From: Rhynchopus sp. YZ270_cl-10
Taxonomy: Eukaryota > Euglenozoa > Diplonemea > Diplonemida > Diplonemidae
NCBI GenBank assembly: GCA_964035575.1
Contig: OZ037853.1
Coordinates: 1,024,501-1,088,500 of the forward strand
Direction: 5' to 3'
Length of the DNA: 64,000 nucleotides
Part shown: one piece after another, positions 30,323 through 40,488 of the stretch
How positions within the stretch are numbered: position 1 is the first letter of the stretch
How the letters are laid out: every line of letters starts with the position of its first letter
Program-made: the position numbers and the translations under genes
Notes under the pieces: model-generated
What the model was told of the DNA's origin: nothing
Database searches by the model: none
Seen by the model: the letters and a program-made list of their open reading frames with translations, nothing else

Positions 30323-31405
30323 ATGGACATCACAGGACACTTCGAGTCTGCAAGCTGTGTGATAGAAGTGGACGGGAACGCCACCCTTGCAGAGGTGAAG
30401 GGGAAGCTTGTTGCGGAGCTTGGCGTGCCACGTGCTCGGCGTGTTGGTGTGCGGATGAAAGGCGGTGGCGACATCGGGAACGACGACTCGCGCATCTGCG
30501 ACACGGAGATGGATGAGGGATGTGCCGTTGAGCTGTACTGCACTGGTGCCAACATCACTGCTGGGGTGATACCACGTGAGGAGGCAGATAATACTGCCTC
30601 AGTTACACTCTCCCCGTGTGACAGGTACCTTGCAGTGATGTGGTTTAAGGGGGGTCTGTCCATCTTCGACACGGAAACACATGAGAGTCTGTGCCTCCCT
30701 TGCTTTTCTCATTCCACCCCAGCATTCTCACCGTGCAGTGAGTGGATCTCATGCATCAACGAGGCCAGGGAGTGTGCTGAAATTCATGACGTGAAGACAG
30801 GTGCATTGCAGCACGCCTTTGGAGATGAAGGTGATAACAGGAAGACCACGGCATGGTCACCCTGTGGAACAAAGCTGTTGTCGTACTGCAGGAAGGGTTT
30901 GCAGGTGTGGGACATTGCAACGGGCGTTGTTGTGCATGAATGGAGCCACATTGTGGAGTGCAAGTACGTGATGCTTGTGGCAGGCGACAGGGTGGCGATG
31001 TTTGGGGACAGCAAATGCATCACCATCTGGGACTACACGACAGGGGTGGAGGTGCTTGTTCTTCCATGCCCTTCTCGTGTTGCTTATGTGGCACTGACAC
31101 CAAACCAGCGTTTCATTGCAGCATGTTGGATCAACTGTGTGCGTGTCTGGAACATTGAAACAGGTGAATGTGTATTTGAAGACGTCTCAGGAAACACGTA
31201 TTTTGATGTTGCTGTGTCCAACGACGTTGTTGGCGTCTACTCTTGTGATACCTTGTACGTGTGGTCCATTTCAACAGGGAAGCAACTCTTGCGCCGTAAC
31301 GTTGGTAACGAGTACAGTTACGGTCTTGCCATCAGCACCTGTGGTGGTGTGGTGATGTACGGAGCGAAGGGTGTTGCGATTGTTGACATCTCACACCTGT
31401 CTTGA
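30323..31405 (+). CDS. Ubl-WD40 protein 1
   Basis: A 360-residue protein starting MDITGHFESASCVIEVDGNA; the ATG follows the conserved pyrimidine-AG block. Residues 1-72 form a ubiquitin-like fold (ATLAEVKGKLVAELGV ... DEGCAVELYC). Residues ~85-360 form about seven WD40-like blades, for example KGLQVWDIATGVVVHEW, ITIWDYTTGVEVLVL, VRVWNIETGECVF and LYVWSISTGKQLL, ending VAIVDISHLS. This N-terminal fold type is the same as in the Ubl-LRR family, but with little sequence identity and a different repeat platform. It is probably a scaffold or recognition subunit; the function is unknown. A longer frame runs upstream to 30110, but it crosses the pyrimidine tract and purine repeats, so the start at 30323 is preferred. 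Confidence 0.85.
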   Translation: MDITGHFESASCVIEVDGNATLAEVKGKLVAELGVPRARRVGVRMKGGGDIGNDDSRICDTEMDEGCAVELYCTGANITAGVIPREEADNTASVTLSPCDRYLAVMWFKGGLSIFDTETHESLCLPCFSHSTPAFSPCSEWISCINEARECAEIHDVKTGALQHAFGDEGDNRKTTAWSPCGTKLLSYCRKGLQVWDIATGVVVHEWSHIVECKYVMLVAGDRVAMFGDSKCITIWDYTTGVEVLVLPCPSRVAYVALTPNQRFIAACWINCVRVWNIETGECVFEDVSGNTYFDVAVSNDVVGVYSCDTLYVWSISTGKQLLRRNVGNEYSYGLAISTCGGVVMYGAKGVAIVDISHLS

Positions 31406-31905
31406 ACCCACTTCCACAACGGAATGCTGCGATCTATCTTGGTTTCCCTTTCCTGCACCTTGCCTGGGTAACTCCACACGGGAAGATGGATCAAGAGAGA
31501 TGCACATATCCCTCGTTGTGGTGGTGGATGCGCAATGGAGACCGCGCCGTTCCGCTGTGGCTTTTTGCACGCACGAAGCACAACTACCCGTCACGGTATG
31601 GGAAGTGCTGCCAGATCCTAGCTTGACTGTGCTGTAACAATGTACTCGCCGTGGTTGCTTTACTAACCTGTTCATGTTTTCTTGAAATCTTCAAACCAAG
31701 TGTCTTTCCAGGTGTGTCTTGATGTAATGTGGGATTGCTGTGCTATTTTGTGTTCGCTCATGACACAGGCCAAAGGCGGTACGGTAGAAAGAAACCACTC
31801 GGAGTGAGGGGTGCGTATATTTCCGTTTTTATTTTGTTGTTATTTAATTCTGTGAGAAAAGGCAAAAGTACCGTTTTCACGTATCTCATTTTCTTCACAA
31901 ACCAC
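31406..31905. other. 3' flank of Ubl-WD40 gene 1
   Basis: Carries the family 3' motif (ACCCACTTCCACAACGGAA, then TTTCCTGCACCTTGCCTGGG) also found after the copies at 47066, 49767 and 51053. A second block at about 31512-31580 (GGAGACCGCGCCGTTCCGC) recurs at about 52278-52310. No gene seen. Confidence 0.55.
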
Positions 31906-32150
31906 CCCACCCCTCTTCTTCCTGCCCTCCCCACACACCTGTCCCCACATGTGTGATAGAAGTGGACGGGAACGCCACCCTTGCAGAGGTGAAGGGGAAG
32001 CTTGTGCTTGGCGTGCCAGGTGCTCGGCGTGTTGGTGTGCGGATGAAAGGCGGTGGCGACATCGGGAACGACGACTTGCGCATCTGTGATACGGAGATGG
32101 ATGAGGGATGTGCCGTTGAGCTGTACTGCACTGGTGCACTGGTGCCAACA
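31906..32150 (+). pseudogene. Ubl-WD40 relic (Ubl part only)
   Basis: The conserved leader CCCACACACCTGTCCCCACA joins directly to TGTGTGATAGAAGTGG, so the start codon and the first ~13 codons are missing. The Ubl sequence (EVDGNATLAEVKGKL ... DEGCAVELYCTGA) continues to about 32135 with a small internal deletion, then a short repeat (ACTGGTGCACTGGTGCC), and similarity ends. The WD40 part is absent. It lies ~280 bp upstream of the second NACHT gene, on the same strand. Confidence 0.75.
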
Positions 32151-32433
32151 TCACCCGCATCCTGTGCCGCAGACAGCGACGCCTTCAGCCCCTCAACCCG
32201 CACCCCATTCACATCCACGGACCTGACATCCCGGCCGCCTTTCTTGAATATTTACATCACTTGATCGCCTCTTCCCAATTGGGTTGGCGAAGTGACTGTG
32301 CTTCCTTGCAGTGTTCATCTCGAAATGTGTTTCCTGATGGATTTCATTTTTTTTCTTTCTTCCCACAACACACAAACAGGGACAACACACCAACCTCTGT
32401 GAACAAACACAACACACATTTTCTTTCGGAAAG
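32151..32433. other. Leader region of NACHT copy 2
   Basis: Unique sequence to about 32345, then ~85 bp nearly identical to the leader of copy 1, including CACAAACAGGGACAACACAC. The TTTCAG just before the ATG in copy 1 is TTTCGG here, so if an acceptor is used in both genes, the conserved AAACAG further upstream is the better candidate. Confidence 0.5.
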
Positions 32434-35400
32434 ATGGGATCCGGAGCGTCGAAGCCTGAAAAGGACGAGATTGCAAAGGGAATTACTGGGAAGGAGAGGC
32501 CCGTGGACGCAGTGGACAGCGTGGACGGGAGGACAATGCTGCACAGTGCGGTGCTTGCGGGGGACGTGGAGGCAGTGCGGTTTCTTGTGGAGAACGGGGC
32601 AGGGAACGTGCGTGACAGGGACGGGAAGGTGCCGCTGTGGTACGCACTGCAGCACAGGGACGCGGATGTGCGGGGGCGACTTGAGGCGGAGCTGGGGGCG
32701 CATGCAGCACAGATCCTTGTGGAGGTGGAGGATGCTGTGCAGGTGTACCTCACTCACGGTGTCGCCACAACAACAACAACAGCAACAACAGGTGTGGCAG
32801 TGGAACGGAGCAGTGGAGATGCAACGACAGCACCTCTGACTGACCCTCACATGGACATGGCGAAAGACACGAACACCTCGACTGGAGACAGGCACCTGGG
32901 AGAGGACGATCTTGACGGGGACACGGGTGCACTGCGGCACACAGACGGACGGAAGGTGGAGTTCCTGCGGAAAACAGACGACAACAACAACAACAACAAG
33001 AACAAGAGCAGCAATGGAGGTGAAGACCTGCTGTGCTGGCTGCGTGGTCTGCCAAAGGTGGATCCGCCGTTGGGCTACACAGACGAACACGTGCGGCACA
33101 TGGAGGCGGGGTTCCGTGTGGTGTGCAAGCGTCTGCTGGAGGACATGAGAGGACGGAGGGAGGCTGCGAGGACACGTGGTGGGCACGTGGAGGTGGAGGA
33201 CTGGATGGCGGCACGCGACCCGTTTGAGCTGCTGCTGTCGGGGTTCCTGTTCACGTCTGACTGCGTGGAGTATGTGCTGGACAGCGGCGGGGATGTTGTG
33301 TGCGACGAGAAGGACGGGACACCGCAGATTGCGAAAGGGACTGACGGGAAGCTGCGGTACATCAGACTGACGGAGCGGGCTGTGCTGGACAACCACGGGA
33401 GTGCTGCTGATGTGAAATCACAGTCGCTTGCGCTGTACATGACGATGAACACTGCGATGCGTGCTGTGGGGCAGCTGGCTGCGGTGAAGGAGTGGAAGGG
33501 GACACCTGAGAAGACAGCACCGAACGTGTTTGAGCTGTGTCCCGCACCCCCGCAGCTGCACGTGATTGCGACCTTTGCGCCGCTGATCCGTGGTCTGGAC
33601 CGGCTGATTGGGAGCCGGCGGAAGCAGCTGCGGACTGTGTTCCGCGGGATCAATGTGAACGTGTCTGCGAAGTACGCGCTGAATACGCACATTGTGTGGA
33701 ACTGCTTCACGTCGACAACACTGAAGCGGGATGTGGCTCGGAGCTTCATGTACGGGAAGGGGGGCACGTTCTTTGTGGTGGTGGCGAAGGAGGGTGCTGC
33801 AGACGTGAAGTTCTCGTCTGTGTATGCTTCGGAGGACGAGCTGCTGTACACAGCGAACATCGAGTACCGGGTGCAGTGGAAGCTTTCGCCGACATTGCTG
33901 CGGATGATGGGGCTGCGCTTTGACGTGATTGTGATGCAGGAGGTGTGTTCTGGTGTGGGGAAGGGTGTAGGTGTGGGGGAGACGAGTGCGGCTGAGCAGG
34001 TGGGTGCGCTGCAGGAGGTGATGGGACACACAGTCGCGTTCTTCGAGGACTACCTTGCGCAGTACGTGGAGGGGCGTGTGGGGGACGACACACGTGTGGA
34101 TGAGTCGGAGACACGTCCGCTGATGGAGGAGGTGCGGAGGTGGCTTCGTGCACGTGGAGGTGGAGGTGGAGGTGGAGGTGGAGGTGGAGGTGGAGGTGGA
34201 GGTGGAGGTGGAGGTGGAGGTGGAGGTGGAGGTGGAGGTGGAGGTGGAGGTGGAGGTGGAGGTGGAGGTGGAGGTGGAGGTGGGAAGCAGATGTCTTCCG
34301 TGTGCACACAGGCAGCAGCGGGCACTGAGCGCAAGCCTGATGTGGAGGCGAGAGAAGAAAGACAAGGGACGTGTGGTGTGTTGTGTGTGATCGGAGAAGG
34401 AGGGAGCGGGAAGACGTCTGCTTCGATTGCAATTCTGAGCGACCTTGCAACGTCTGCGAGGAAGAGCGAATGTACCAGCAACGAAGACACAACGACAAAC
34501 ACAAACAGCAACAGAAACAGAAACAGCGTGGTGAGTGATGTGACTGCGGATGCGGATGCGAAGCCGTACTTCCCTGTGTTTGTGGCACTGCCGACTGTGA
34601 AGCAGCACCTGCTTGAGAAGGGAGGGCTGGACAGATTTGTGCTGGAGTCGTTTGCTCTGCGGGAGGCGGACCGTGCGTTCCTTGCGGAGACGTACGAGGT
34701 GGTGCTGGTGCTGGACTCGCTGGACGAGGTGGGGCTGACGCAGAAGGATGTGGGTGCTGTGGTGGCTGAGGGTGGCCTTCTGTGCCGGCACCCGTGGGTG
34801 GAGGCACACTGCAGCGTTGTTGTGACTGTGCGTGGTGAGTACCTGAAGGGTGTGGACACGTCTCCGTCTGGTGTGTGTGGGGCTGGTGTGCGTGCTCTGT
34901 ACATGCAGCCGTTCACAGAGGTGGATGCGAGAACGTACATCGAGCGTGCAAACACAGCCTGGCAGAAGGAAAAGGAACACAAAGAGCAGAAGGAGAAGGA
35001 GAAGTCAGCCCACAAGGAAGAGCGCACAGTCTTCGTGCGTGAGGAGGACGTTGAGGGACTTGTGCAGCTGCGGAACCCGTTTGTGCTGCACATGGCGTGC
35101 CACGCGCAGTGCAGCGGGAAGGCTTCTGAGGAGGTGATCTACGAGACCTACCTGGAGACGTGGACGAAGAAGGAGATGGCGTCTGGTGGAGTTGCTGTTG
35201 CTGATGCTGGTGCTGTTTCGGATGTGTCTTTGGAGGATGTGGTGCGTGCAGGGGAGCTTGTTGCATGCAGGATGCTGGAGACAAACGAGTGGCAGGGGAC
35301 TGTGGGTGTGGCGTTGGAGGTTCTTGATTCGCAGCACGGTGTGTGTGAGGCTGTGCGGGATGCGTGCTTCCGCTGCCTGCCGTTCCGGATTGAGGACTTT

Positions 35401-37821
35401 GGGGAGGAGCGGAGTGCGTTCACGTTCCGGCACAAGTCGCTTGGGGAGCACCTTGCAGCACGGCGGCTTGCACGTGATCCAGCAGGGACACTGGGGAAGC
35501 TGGTGCAGCGGAGCTTCAGCAAGGACTCGCAGCGTGTGCTTGGGTTCTTTGCGGCGCTGGTGTGTGGAGACAGTGTGCTGTACGGACGTGCCCGCACAGA
35601 GCTGCTTGCGGCTGTGAAGGCGACACGCGGCAGTGATGTTGCAGGTGGAGGTGGAGATGCAGGTGTTGGTGGGGAGGGTGCTGTGACAGCAGGGTCGAAT
35701 GCAGCAGCACTGCTGGCACGTGCACGCATCCCTGTGAGTGGGGAGGACCTGAGCGGGATCCGTGTGTCGAACTGCGACCTGCGCGGGTCTCTGTTTGTGG
35801 AGACGGTGCTGACGGGCGCTTCCTTCTCGAACTGCTGGCTGGAGCACACTGAGTTCAACACCTGCGACATGGGTGGCACGATGCTGCCTGACTGCTCCCT
35901 TGGCACACCACTTCCTGTACTGAAGCATCAAGCTTGGGATGTGGCAGTAACACCTGATGGTAGTCAGATGGTAACAGCTGGCGGAGATAACAGTGTACAT
36001 GTGTGGAGCATGTCTTCTGGGGAAGAAGTGATGGTCTTGGAAGGACATTCAAAACAGATCATTGGAATTGCAGTAACACCTGACGGAACCCGCATAGTTT
36101 CGTGCTGCTTAGACAAAGTTATGCGAGTGTGGGATATGCACACTGGGGAGACAGTGTTCGTCAAGGAAAGATGCCACCTCGGCCCTGTGTGCGAAGTGGC
36201 AGTCACTCCCGACAGTTCTGAAGTTGTTTCAACTTCTCCTTCAGACGGCATCCGTGTGTGGAATCTCTCGACGGGGATAGAAATGCTGGCAGTGAAGTCG
36301 CCTGGCATTCGCAGCATGGTTATTACGAAGGATGGAAATCAAGTCGTGACATGTTCTAAATCCAAGCAGGTGCTGTGCGTATGGGATCTGGTGAAGGGGA
36401 AGCAGGAGATGCAGTGGCCTTGTTGTGTGAAGTCTTCACATGCACTGGCAGTCACTCCCGATGGATGCCATGTTGTTTCGTGCTGTGATAACGCACATCT
36501 TTGGAACCTCTCCACTGGGGCAGAGGTGATGGTGTTCCATGCCGGCGCTGGGTTGACAGCAGTGGCAGTCACTCCCGATGGATGTCACGTGGTTGCTGGA
36601 TCCGACAGCGGTACTGTGCACGTTTGGAGCATTTCGACTGGGAAGGAGGTGACGGTGTTGCAAGGGCATGCTCCTAAGGTGACTGCAGTGGCAGTGTCAC
36701 CAGATGCAAGCTACGTGGTTTCATGCTCCTACCACGACAAGACTGTTCGAGTGTGGAACATGACGACCGGGAAGGAGACACCAGGTTTCGAAGGAGTCTC
36801 GGGCCGGTCTGTGGCAGCAGCCCCTGATGGATCTATCATTTCGTACGGTGGCGAGAGGAACTCCATCTGGAACGCATCCACCGGCAGGCAGACACAGGCA
36901 GTTGAAGCAGGGAGAACCAAGGAGAAATATGGTGATGCTGCTGCCGTGTCCCGAGATGGCTCTCATGTAGTTTATTTTTCTTACGACGACGCTGGCGAAA
37001 GGAGAGCGTGTGTGTGGGACGTTGCGACAGGGAAAGTGCGGCCTTTGTGCACAGATCCCAGTGAGTTTGCGGTGTTCTTGAAAGGGTGTGGACCACTGCT
37101 TTGCTTGGCAGTGTCTCCCGATGAATCTCACGTGGTGACCTGTTCACAGTCTTCACCGACGCATGTGTGGAGCATGCCGACTGGGAAGAAGGTGTCAGAA
37201 TATGCAGGAACTACGTCCACTCCTAGAGGAACTGTCGTGACTCCTGATGGAGTGCATGTGGTTTCGTACTATCGTGATGGCACCGTACACATGAGGAAAC
37301 TTCACACTGGAGAAGAGACGATGGTGTTCGAAGGACATACTGAAGGTGTCTTCGACGTGACCGTCATTCGCGATGGATCTCGTCTTGTTTCATGCTCTTT
37401 GGACAAGACTGTGCGTGTGTGGGATGTTGCCAGCGGGAAGGAGGTCTTCACCTTGAAGCATGATGGTTACGTGTGGGGAGTGGCACTGACACCTGATGGA
37501 GCTCACGTGGTGTCGAGTACGGACAGTGTGAATGTATGGAGCATGACCACTGGTGAGAAGGTGGCAGAGATCAGGGGACATTGTGGTTTGCGCAGTCTTG
37601 CTGTGAGCCCTGATGGACGCGAAGTGATGTGTCGTTGCCAGAACAACACAGTACGTGTGTGGACGATCTGCACTGGGGAAGACGGCACGATTGATGGGTT
37701 GCAGCTGAAGAGAGTGATCGGTGTCCCTCCAACAGTTCCTCGTGTATTTGGCTGTCGCAATGCTGATGCTGTGGAACCTGAACTTGCGAGACGGATTCTT
37801 TGTGATGTCGAGAAGGAGTGA
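32434..37821 (+). CDS. N-myristoylated ankyrin-ART-NACHT-pentapeptide-WD40 protein, copy 2
   Basis: A 1795-residue paralogue of the protein at 3039, with the same order of parts: MGSGASKPEK myristoylation signal; ankyrin-like region; ART with R404, S427 and E467-D-E469; linker; NACHT with Walker A GEGGSGKT (K660) and Walker B VVLVLDSLDE; pentapeptide-like stretch; about 14 WD40-like repeats. The ART-NACHT linker is a run of 43 glycines versus 7 in copy 1, from expansion of GGAGGT. Up to the pentapeptide region the two proteins are almost identical apart from short repeat-length changes. The WD40 half differs at many positions, mostly between the 'TPDG' and 'VWxxxTG' landmarks. All catalytic motifs are kept, so both copies look functional. 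Same strand, flanks shared with copy 1. Confidence 0.88.
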   Translation: MGSGASKPEKDEIAKGITGKERPVDAVDSVDGRTMLHSAVLAGDVEAVRFLVENGAGNVRDRDGKVPLWYALQHRDADVRGRLEAELGAHAAQILVEVEDAVQVYLTHGVATTTTTATTGVAVERSSGDATTAPLTDPHMDMAKDTNTSTGDRHLGEDDLDGDTGALRHTDGRKVEFLRKTDDNNNNNKNKSSNGGEDLLCWLRGLPKVDPPLGYTDEHVRHMEAGFRVVCKRLLEDMRGRREAARTRGGHVEVEDWMAARDPFELLLSGFLFTSDCVEYVLDSGGDVVCDEKDGTPQIAKGTDGKLRYIRLTERAVLDNHGSAADVKSQSLALYMTMNTAMRAVGQLAAVKEWKGTPEKTAPNVFELCPAPPQLHVIATFAPLIRGLDRLIGSRRKQLRTVFRGINVNVSAKYALNTHIVWNCFTSTTLKRDVARSFMYGKGGTFFVVVAKEGAADVKFSSVYASEDELLYTANIEYRVQWKLSPTLLRMMGLRFDVIVMQEVCSGVGKGVGVGETSAAEQVGALQEVMGHTVAFFEDYLAQYVEGRVGDDTRVDESETRPLMEEVRRWLRARGGGGGGGGGGGGGGGGGGGGGGGGGGGGGGGGGGGGGGGGGGGKQMSSVCTQAAAGTERKPDVEAREERQGTCGVLCVIGEGGSGKTSASIAILSDLATSARKSECTSNEDTTTNTNSNRNRNSVVSDVTADADAKPYFPVFVALPTVKQHLLEKGGLDRFVLESFALREADRAFLAETYEVVLVLDSLDEVGLTQKDVGAVVAEGGLLCRHPWVEAHCSVVVTVRGEYLKGVDTSPSGVCGAGVRALYMQPFTEVDARTYIERANTAWQKEKEHKEQKEKEKSAHKEERTVFVREEDVEGLVQLRNPFVLHMACHAQCSGKASEEVIYETYLETWTKKEMASGGVAVADAGAVSDVSLEDVVRAGELVACRMLETNEWQGTVGVALEVLDSQHGVCEAVRDACFRCLPFRIEDFGEERSAFTFRHKSLGEHLAARRLARDPAGTLGKLVQRSFSKDSQRVLGFFAALVCGDSVLYGRARTELLAAVKATRGSDVAGGGGDAGVGGEGAVTAGSNAAALLARARIPVSGEDLSGIRVSNCDLRGSLFVETVLTGASFSNCWLEHTEFNTCDMGGTMLPDCSLGTPLPVLKHQAWDVAVTPDGSQMVTAGGDNSVHVWSMSSGEEVMVLEGHSKQIIGIAVTPDGTRIVSCCLDKVMRVWDMHTGETVFVKERCHLGPVCEVAVTPDSSEVVSTSPSDGIRVWNLSTGIEMLAVKSPGIRSMVITKDGNQVVTCSKSKQVLCVWDLVKGKQEMQWPCCVKSSHALAVTPDGCHVVSCCDNAHLWNLSTGAEVMVFHAGAGLTAVAVTPDGCHVVAGSDSGTVHVWSISTGKEVTVLQGHAPKVTAVAVSPDASYVVSCSYHDKTVRVWNMTTGKETPGFEGVSGRSVAAAPDGSIISYGGERNSIWNASTGRQTQAVEAGRTKEKYGDAAAVSRDGSHVVYFSYDDAGERRACVWDVATGKVRPLCTDPSEFAVFLKGCGPLLCLAVSPDESHVVTCSQSSPTHVWSMPTGKKVSEYAGTTSTPRGTVVTPDGVHVVSYYRDGTVHMRKLHTGEETMVFEGHTEGVFDVTVIRDGSRLVSCSLDKTVRVWDVASGKEVFTLKHDGYVWGVALTPDGAHVVSSTDSVNVWSMTTGEKVAEIRGHCGLRSLAVSPDGREVMCRCQNNTVRVWTICTGEDGTIDGLQLKRVIGVPPTVPRVFGCRNADAVEPELARRILCDVEKE
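34156..34284 (+). repeat. Expanded GGAGGT hexanucleotide tract (43 glycine codons)
   Basis: An in-frame run of GGA/GGT codons in the ART-NACHT linker. The equivalent tract in copy 1 (4761-4781) has 7 codons. The length is a multiple of three, so the frame is preserved. Confidence 0.95.
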
Positions 37822-39514
37822 GCGCACTGTTCGTACTTGTTCTTTGTGTTTGCCTCTTTTCCAAGACGAATGCAGTCTGAGTGACGAGTACGAATGGTGT
37901 TGACACTGCCTCGTGCGGTGGTGCCCTCATGCCACTGCGGGTGCGTTGTGCGAGGACAGAAGAGCAGCTTGTCGAGGTGTTACACTGCCAGTGCACTAAG
38001 TGTGCTGTCTGTTCATATTCACACGTCTTTTCCAAGATGTGTTGCGATTACACATGTTCTTTGACCACTTGGTTTTTGGAGTGTCACACACTGCCACTTC
38101 CACATCTGTACACTATTCATTTCCGACTTTGCTTTTCCCTGGAGTTTGGGGCTCTTGCTGTTTCGTTTTACCAAGGTGGAGCGTTGAGGAATTCCACACA
38201 CCTTACATATTTTTGTGTTGAATGATTGGGAGAGGCCAGCGTCAAGCACCCCCTGTACCATAAATTTTATACTTTGTGCTTTCATAGAAAAACGAAATGT
38301 GAGAAAGTGTCCTCATTAACAAAACAAACCCCCATGCGTGTTAAGACCTTGGACGAGTACACCTGCCTGCCCTACTCTGTTGACACGGGGTTGGGTGAGG
38401 CCAGCGGTCAAGGACCACCTGAACCAGAAATGAGTTTATATTTTATGATTACATGCAATGCTAAAAGGAAATTGAACACCGCTCCCTACTCCCATCCTTT
38501 TTTCCATTTTTCTAATCCGGGGCGGGTTGGAGTAGAGCCACATTTCACCGACAGGTCGAGGTGTGTGCGTTTCACCACAACCTCTCCCTTTTGTCTTTAT
38601 TGTTTTTATTGCTTTATTGTTTTCGGGGGTGGGGGAAAAACATAAAAAGGAAAAGTAGGGCGCGGTTTCAATTTTGTTCTTTCACACAGAATCTAAAATC
38701 GGGAGAACGTGTCTCCAGTCACCCAAAAACAGTCTGTGTTGCCACACATCGTGCTAGTGAGTGACTTCTATTTGAGTTTGTGTTTTTTTTTTTAGCCAAA
38801 AGAAAACCGACGCAGGAGCTTTTCTTGGAACTGTTTTATTCTCCCCACCCCAACAACATCACATTTCAGAAAAACATTGTTTTTTTCGTTTTTGTTCGCT
38901 TTCTTTTCTTCTGGTCGGACCTGCAGCACCTGAAGCTGACGGACGGCTATTCGTACAGCAGTGTGGAGGCAGGGAAGGAAGTTAGTAATCGGCGGAAGCG
39001 TTTGGCTGATACGTGGCTCGATGTGGTTCACGAAGAAAGCAAAGCCGCAGAACATCACCTTCAACAAGCTGTCTTTGTTGTACCAGGCGTATTCTTCAGT
39101 CCCCCACCACTGTCGAATTACCGACGACATGATGTCCAACTAATTACCATCAGAAGGGCTCGAAGTCCCAGCAAAGCAAAAAACAGAGTGTTTTCCACGG
39201 TGGTTTTGGGTGGCATGACATGACACCCAAGATTTTTTTTTTTTTTGAGTGTTGTATGCAGGGTATTGTATAGCCCCCCTAGCCCCCACCAACAAGGTGG
39301 TTTTGTGTGAGGCAGTCATTTTTTTCTGTGGGGGAAACGCAGCGAAAAATTTTCTCGGTAATTTGTGATACACGGCCAACCCACACCACCCCAACCCTGC
39401 GGAAAAGCCTCCCCTCCTCTGTGCAGCCTTGGTAGCTTTCAGCCACTGGTGATCCGCAATCCGTAGTGGGTGTCAGCCTTATTGTCGGTAACCTCAGTAC
39501 ATTTACAAGAAACG
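37822..39514. other. 3' flank of NACHT copy 2 and following intergenic region
   Basis: 37822-38260 is duplicated from the flank of copy 1. About 38270-38680 is an extra segment relative to copy 1, containing GACAGGTCGAGGTGTGTGCG, a motif shared with repeat R2 and with about 41560-41590. 38920-39190 has a protein-like open stretch (HLKLTDGYSYSSVEAGKEV) that could be a lost exon or relic, but it has no start or family match I recognise. Confidence 0.45.
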
Positions 39515-39834
39515 GTGGCCATGGCACCCAAAGGTTCCTGGCGAAGCCACGGTACGCAACATTTCTAAAATCGCGCGTTAAAATTGCACTATTTTACAGG
39601 CAAACAATGTCATGGGAAGGATGTGATGTAAGCTTGCGCCGCAGGCGCACGGTACGCTACTTTTATTATTTTCGCCATATCTTTTTTCTCACTCATAGTT
39701 GGGTTCTTCAAGCTCCGTCCGTCAAATGGAGTTCAACGAACCCTTTTTTGCGGAGCAAAAAAGGAAAAATGGCGCCGCAGGCAAAAAAAATTTAAGGTAC
39801 AGCCTGGATGGTGTGGTCAGCAACCCAGTTCCCC
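39515..39834 (-). repeat. Dispersed repeat R1, copy 3 (inverted)
   Basis: Reverse complement of the element at the left edge of the window. ATGGCGCCGCAGGC matches the GCCTGCGGCGCCAT of copy 1, and GGTACAGCCTGGATGGTG with AACCCAGTTCCCC matches positions 1-40. Middle portions match copy 2 (28877-29010). Confidence 0.7.
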
Positions 39835-40488
39835 AGGGTACTGCGTACTCCCGTGGTTCAACCACCGTTCTTTCCCCCATATTTTTTTCCTCCCGAAATC
39901 CATACTGTGGGTGTTATAACGTTATCTATAACGTTAATAACGTTATTAAAAGTGTTATTTTTGTTATTTTTTTTCCTATCTACTTCTAAGGGCCAGGAGT
40001 GGTTCGGAACGTGCCCAAAACCCCTCAAAAAAATTTTTTGGGGGGGTTACAACAAAAAAAATGCCCCAAAAACATGTTTTTTTCATATTTTAAAAAAATT
40101 CCAACAAAAAAAGTGTTATTGGAGTGTTATTTGAGTGTTATTTTCAACATTTTTTTCACAAAAATGCCAAAAATGCCAGATTTTGCCAACAAAAATACCA
40201 AAAATGGCCGAAAGTTACATATTTTTTTGTACACAACACACGAAGCGGTACGCGCACGGTTGTTAGGAAATAATACAGACCGAAATGTTTGGGCGGCTTC
40301 GGTTCGAATGATTGGAATTGCGTGTGTAATTCAGACATAAATACTGGCTCTTCTATTTTGTTCTTTACTCATTGTTTTCCTTTCATTGCCCTTTGCTTGT
40401 GCTCCCCGACTCCAATTCAATCAACACTTACAGAGGGGGGCTAAAAAGTTATTAGCGTTTTTCAAAAAAAAAAAAAAAAAAAAAAAAA
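39835..40488. other. AT-rich region with GTTATAACGTTAT repeat
   Basis: About 39889-39960 (CCATACTGTGGGTGTTATAA, then CGTTATCTATAACGTTA) is the reverse complement of about 46885-46960, so the two mark an inverted pair about 7 kb apart. The rest is A/T-run-rich with no gene. An A-run at 40464-40489 directly precedes the ATG at 40489. Confidence 0.6.

Noticed and set aside
34140-34390. Arg-Trp and Val-Glu repeat frames
   Set aside because: They are alternative frames of the GGAGGT tract that encodes glycine in the real gene.
38920-39190. Possible gene with HLKLTDGYSYSSVEAGKEV
   Set aside because: No start codon in context, no recognised family, and both strands are open over the same stretch; kept only as a possible relic.
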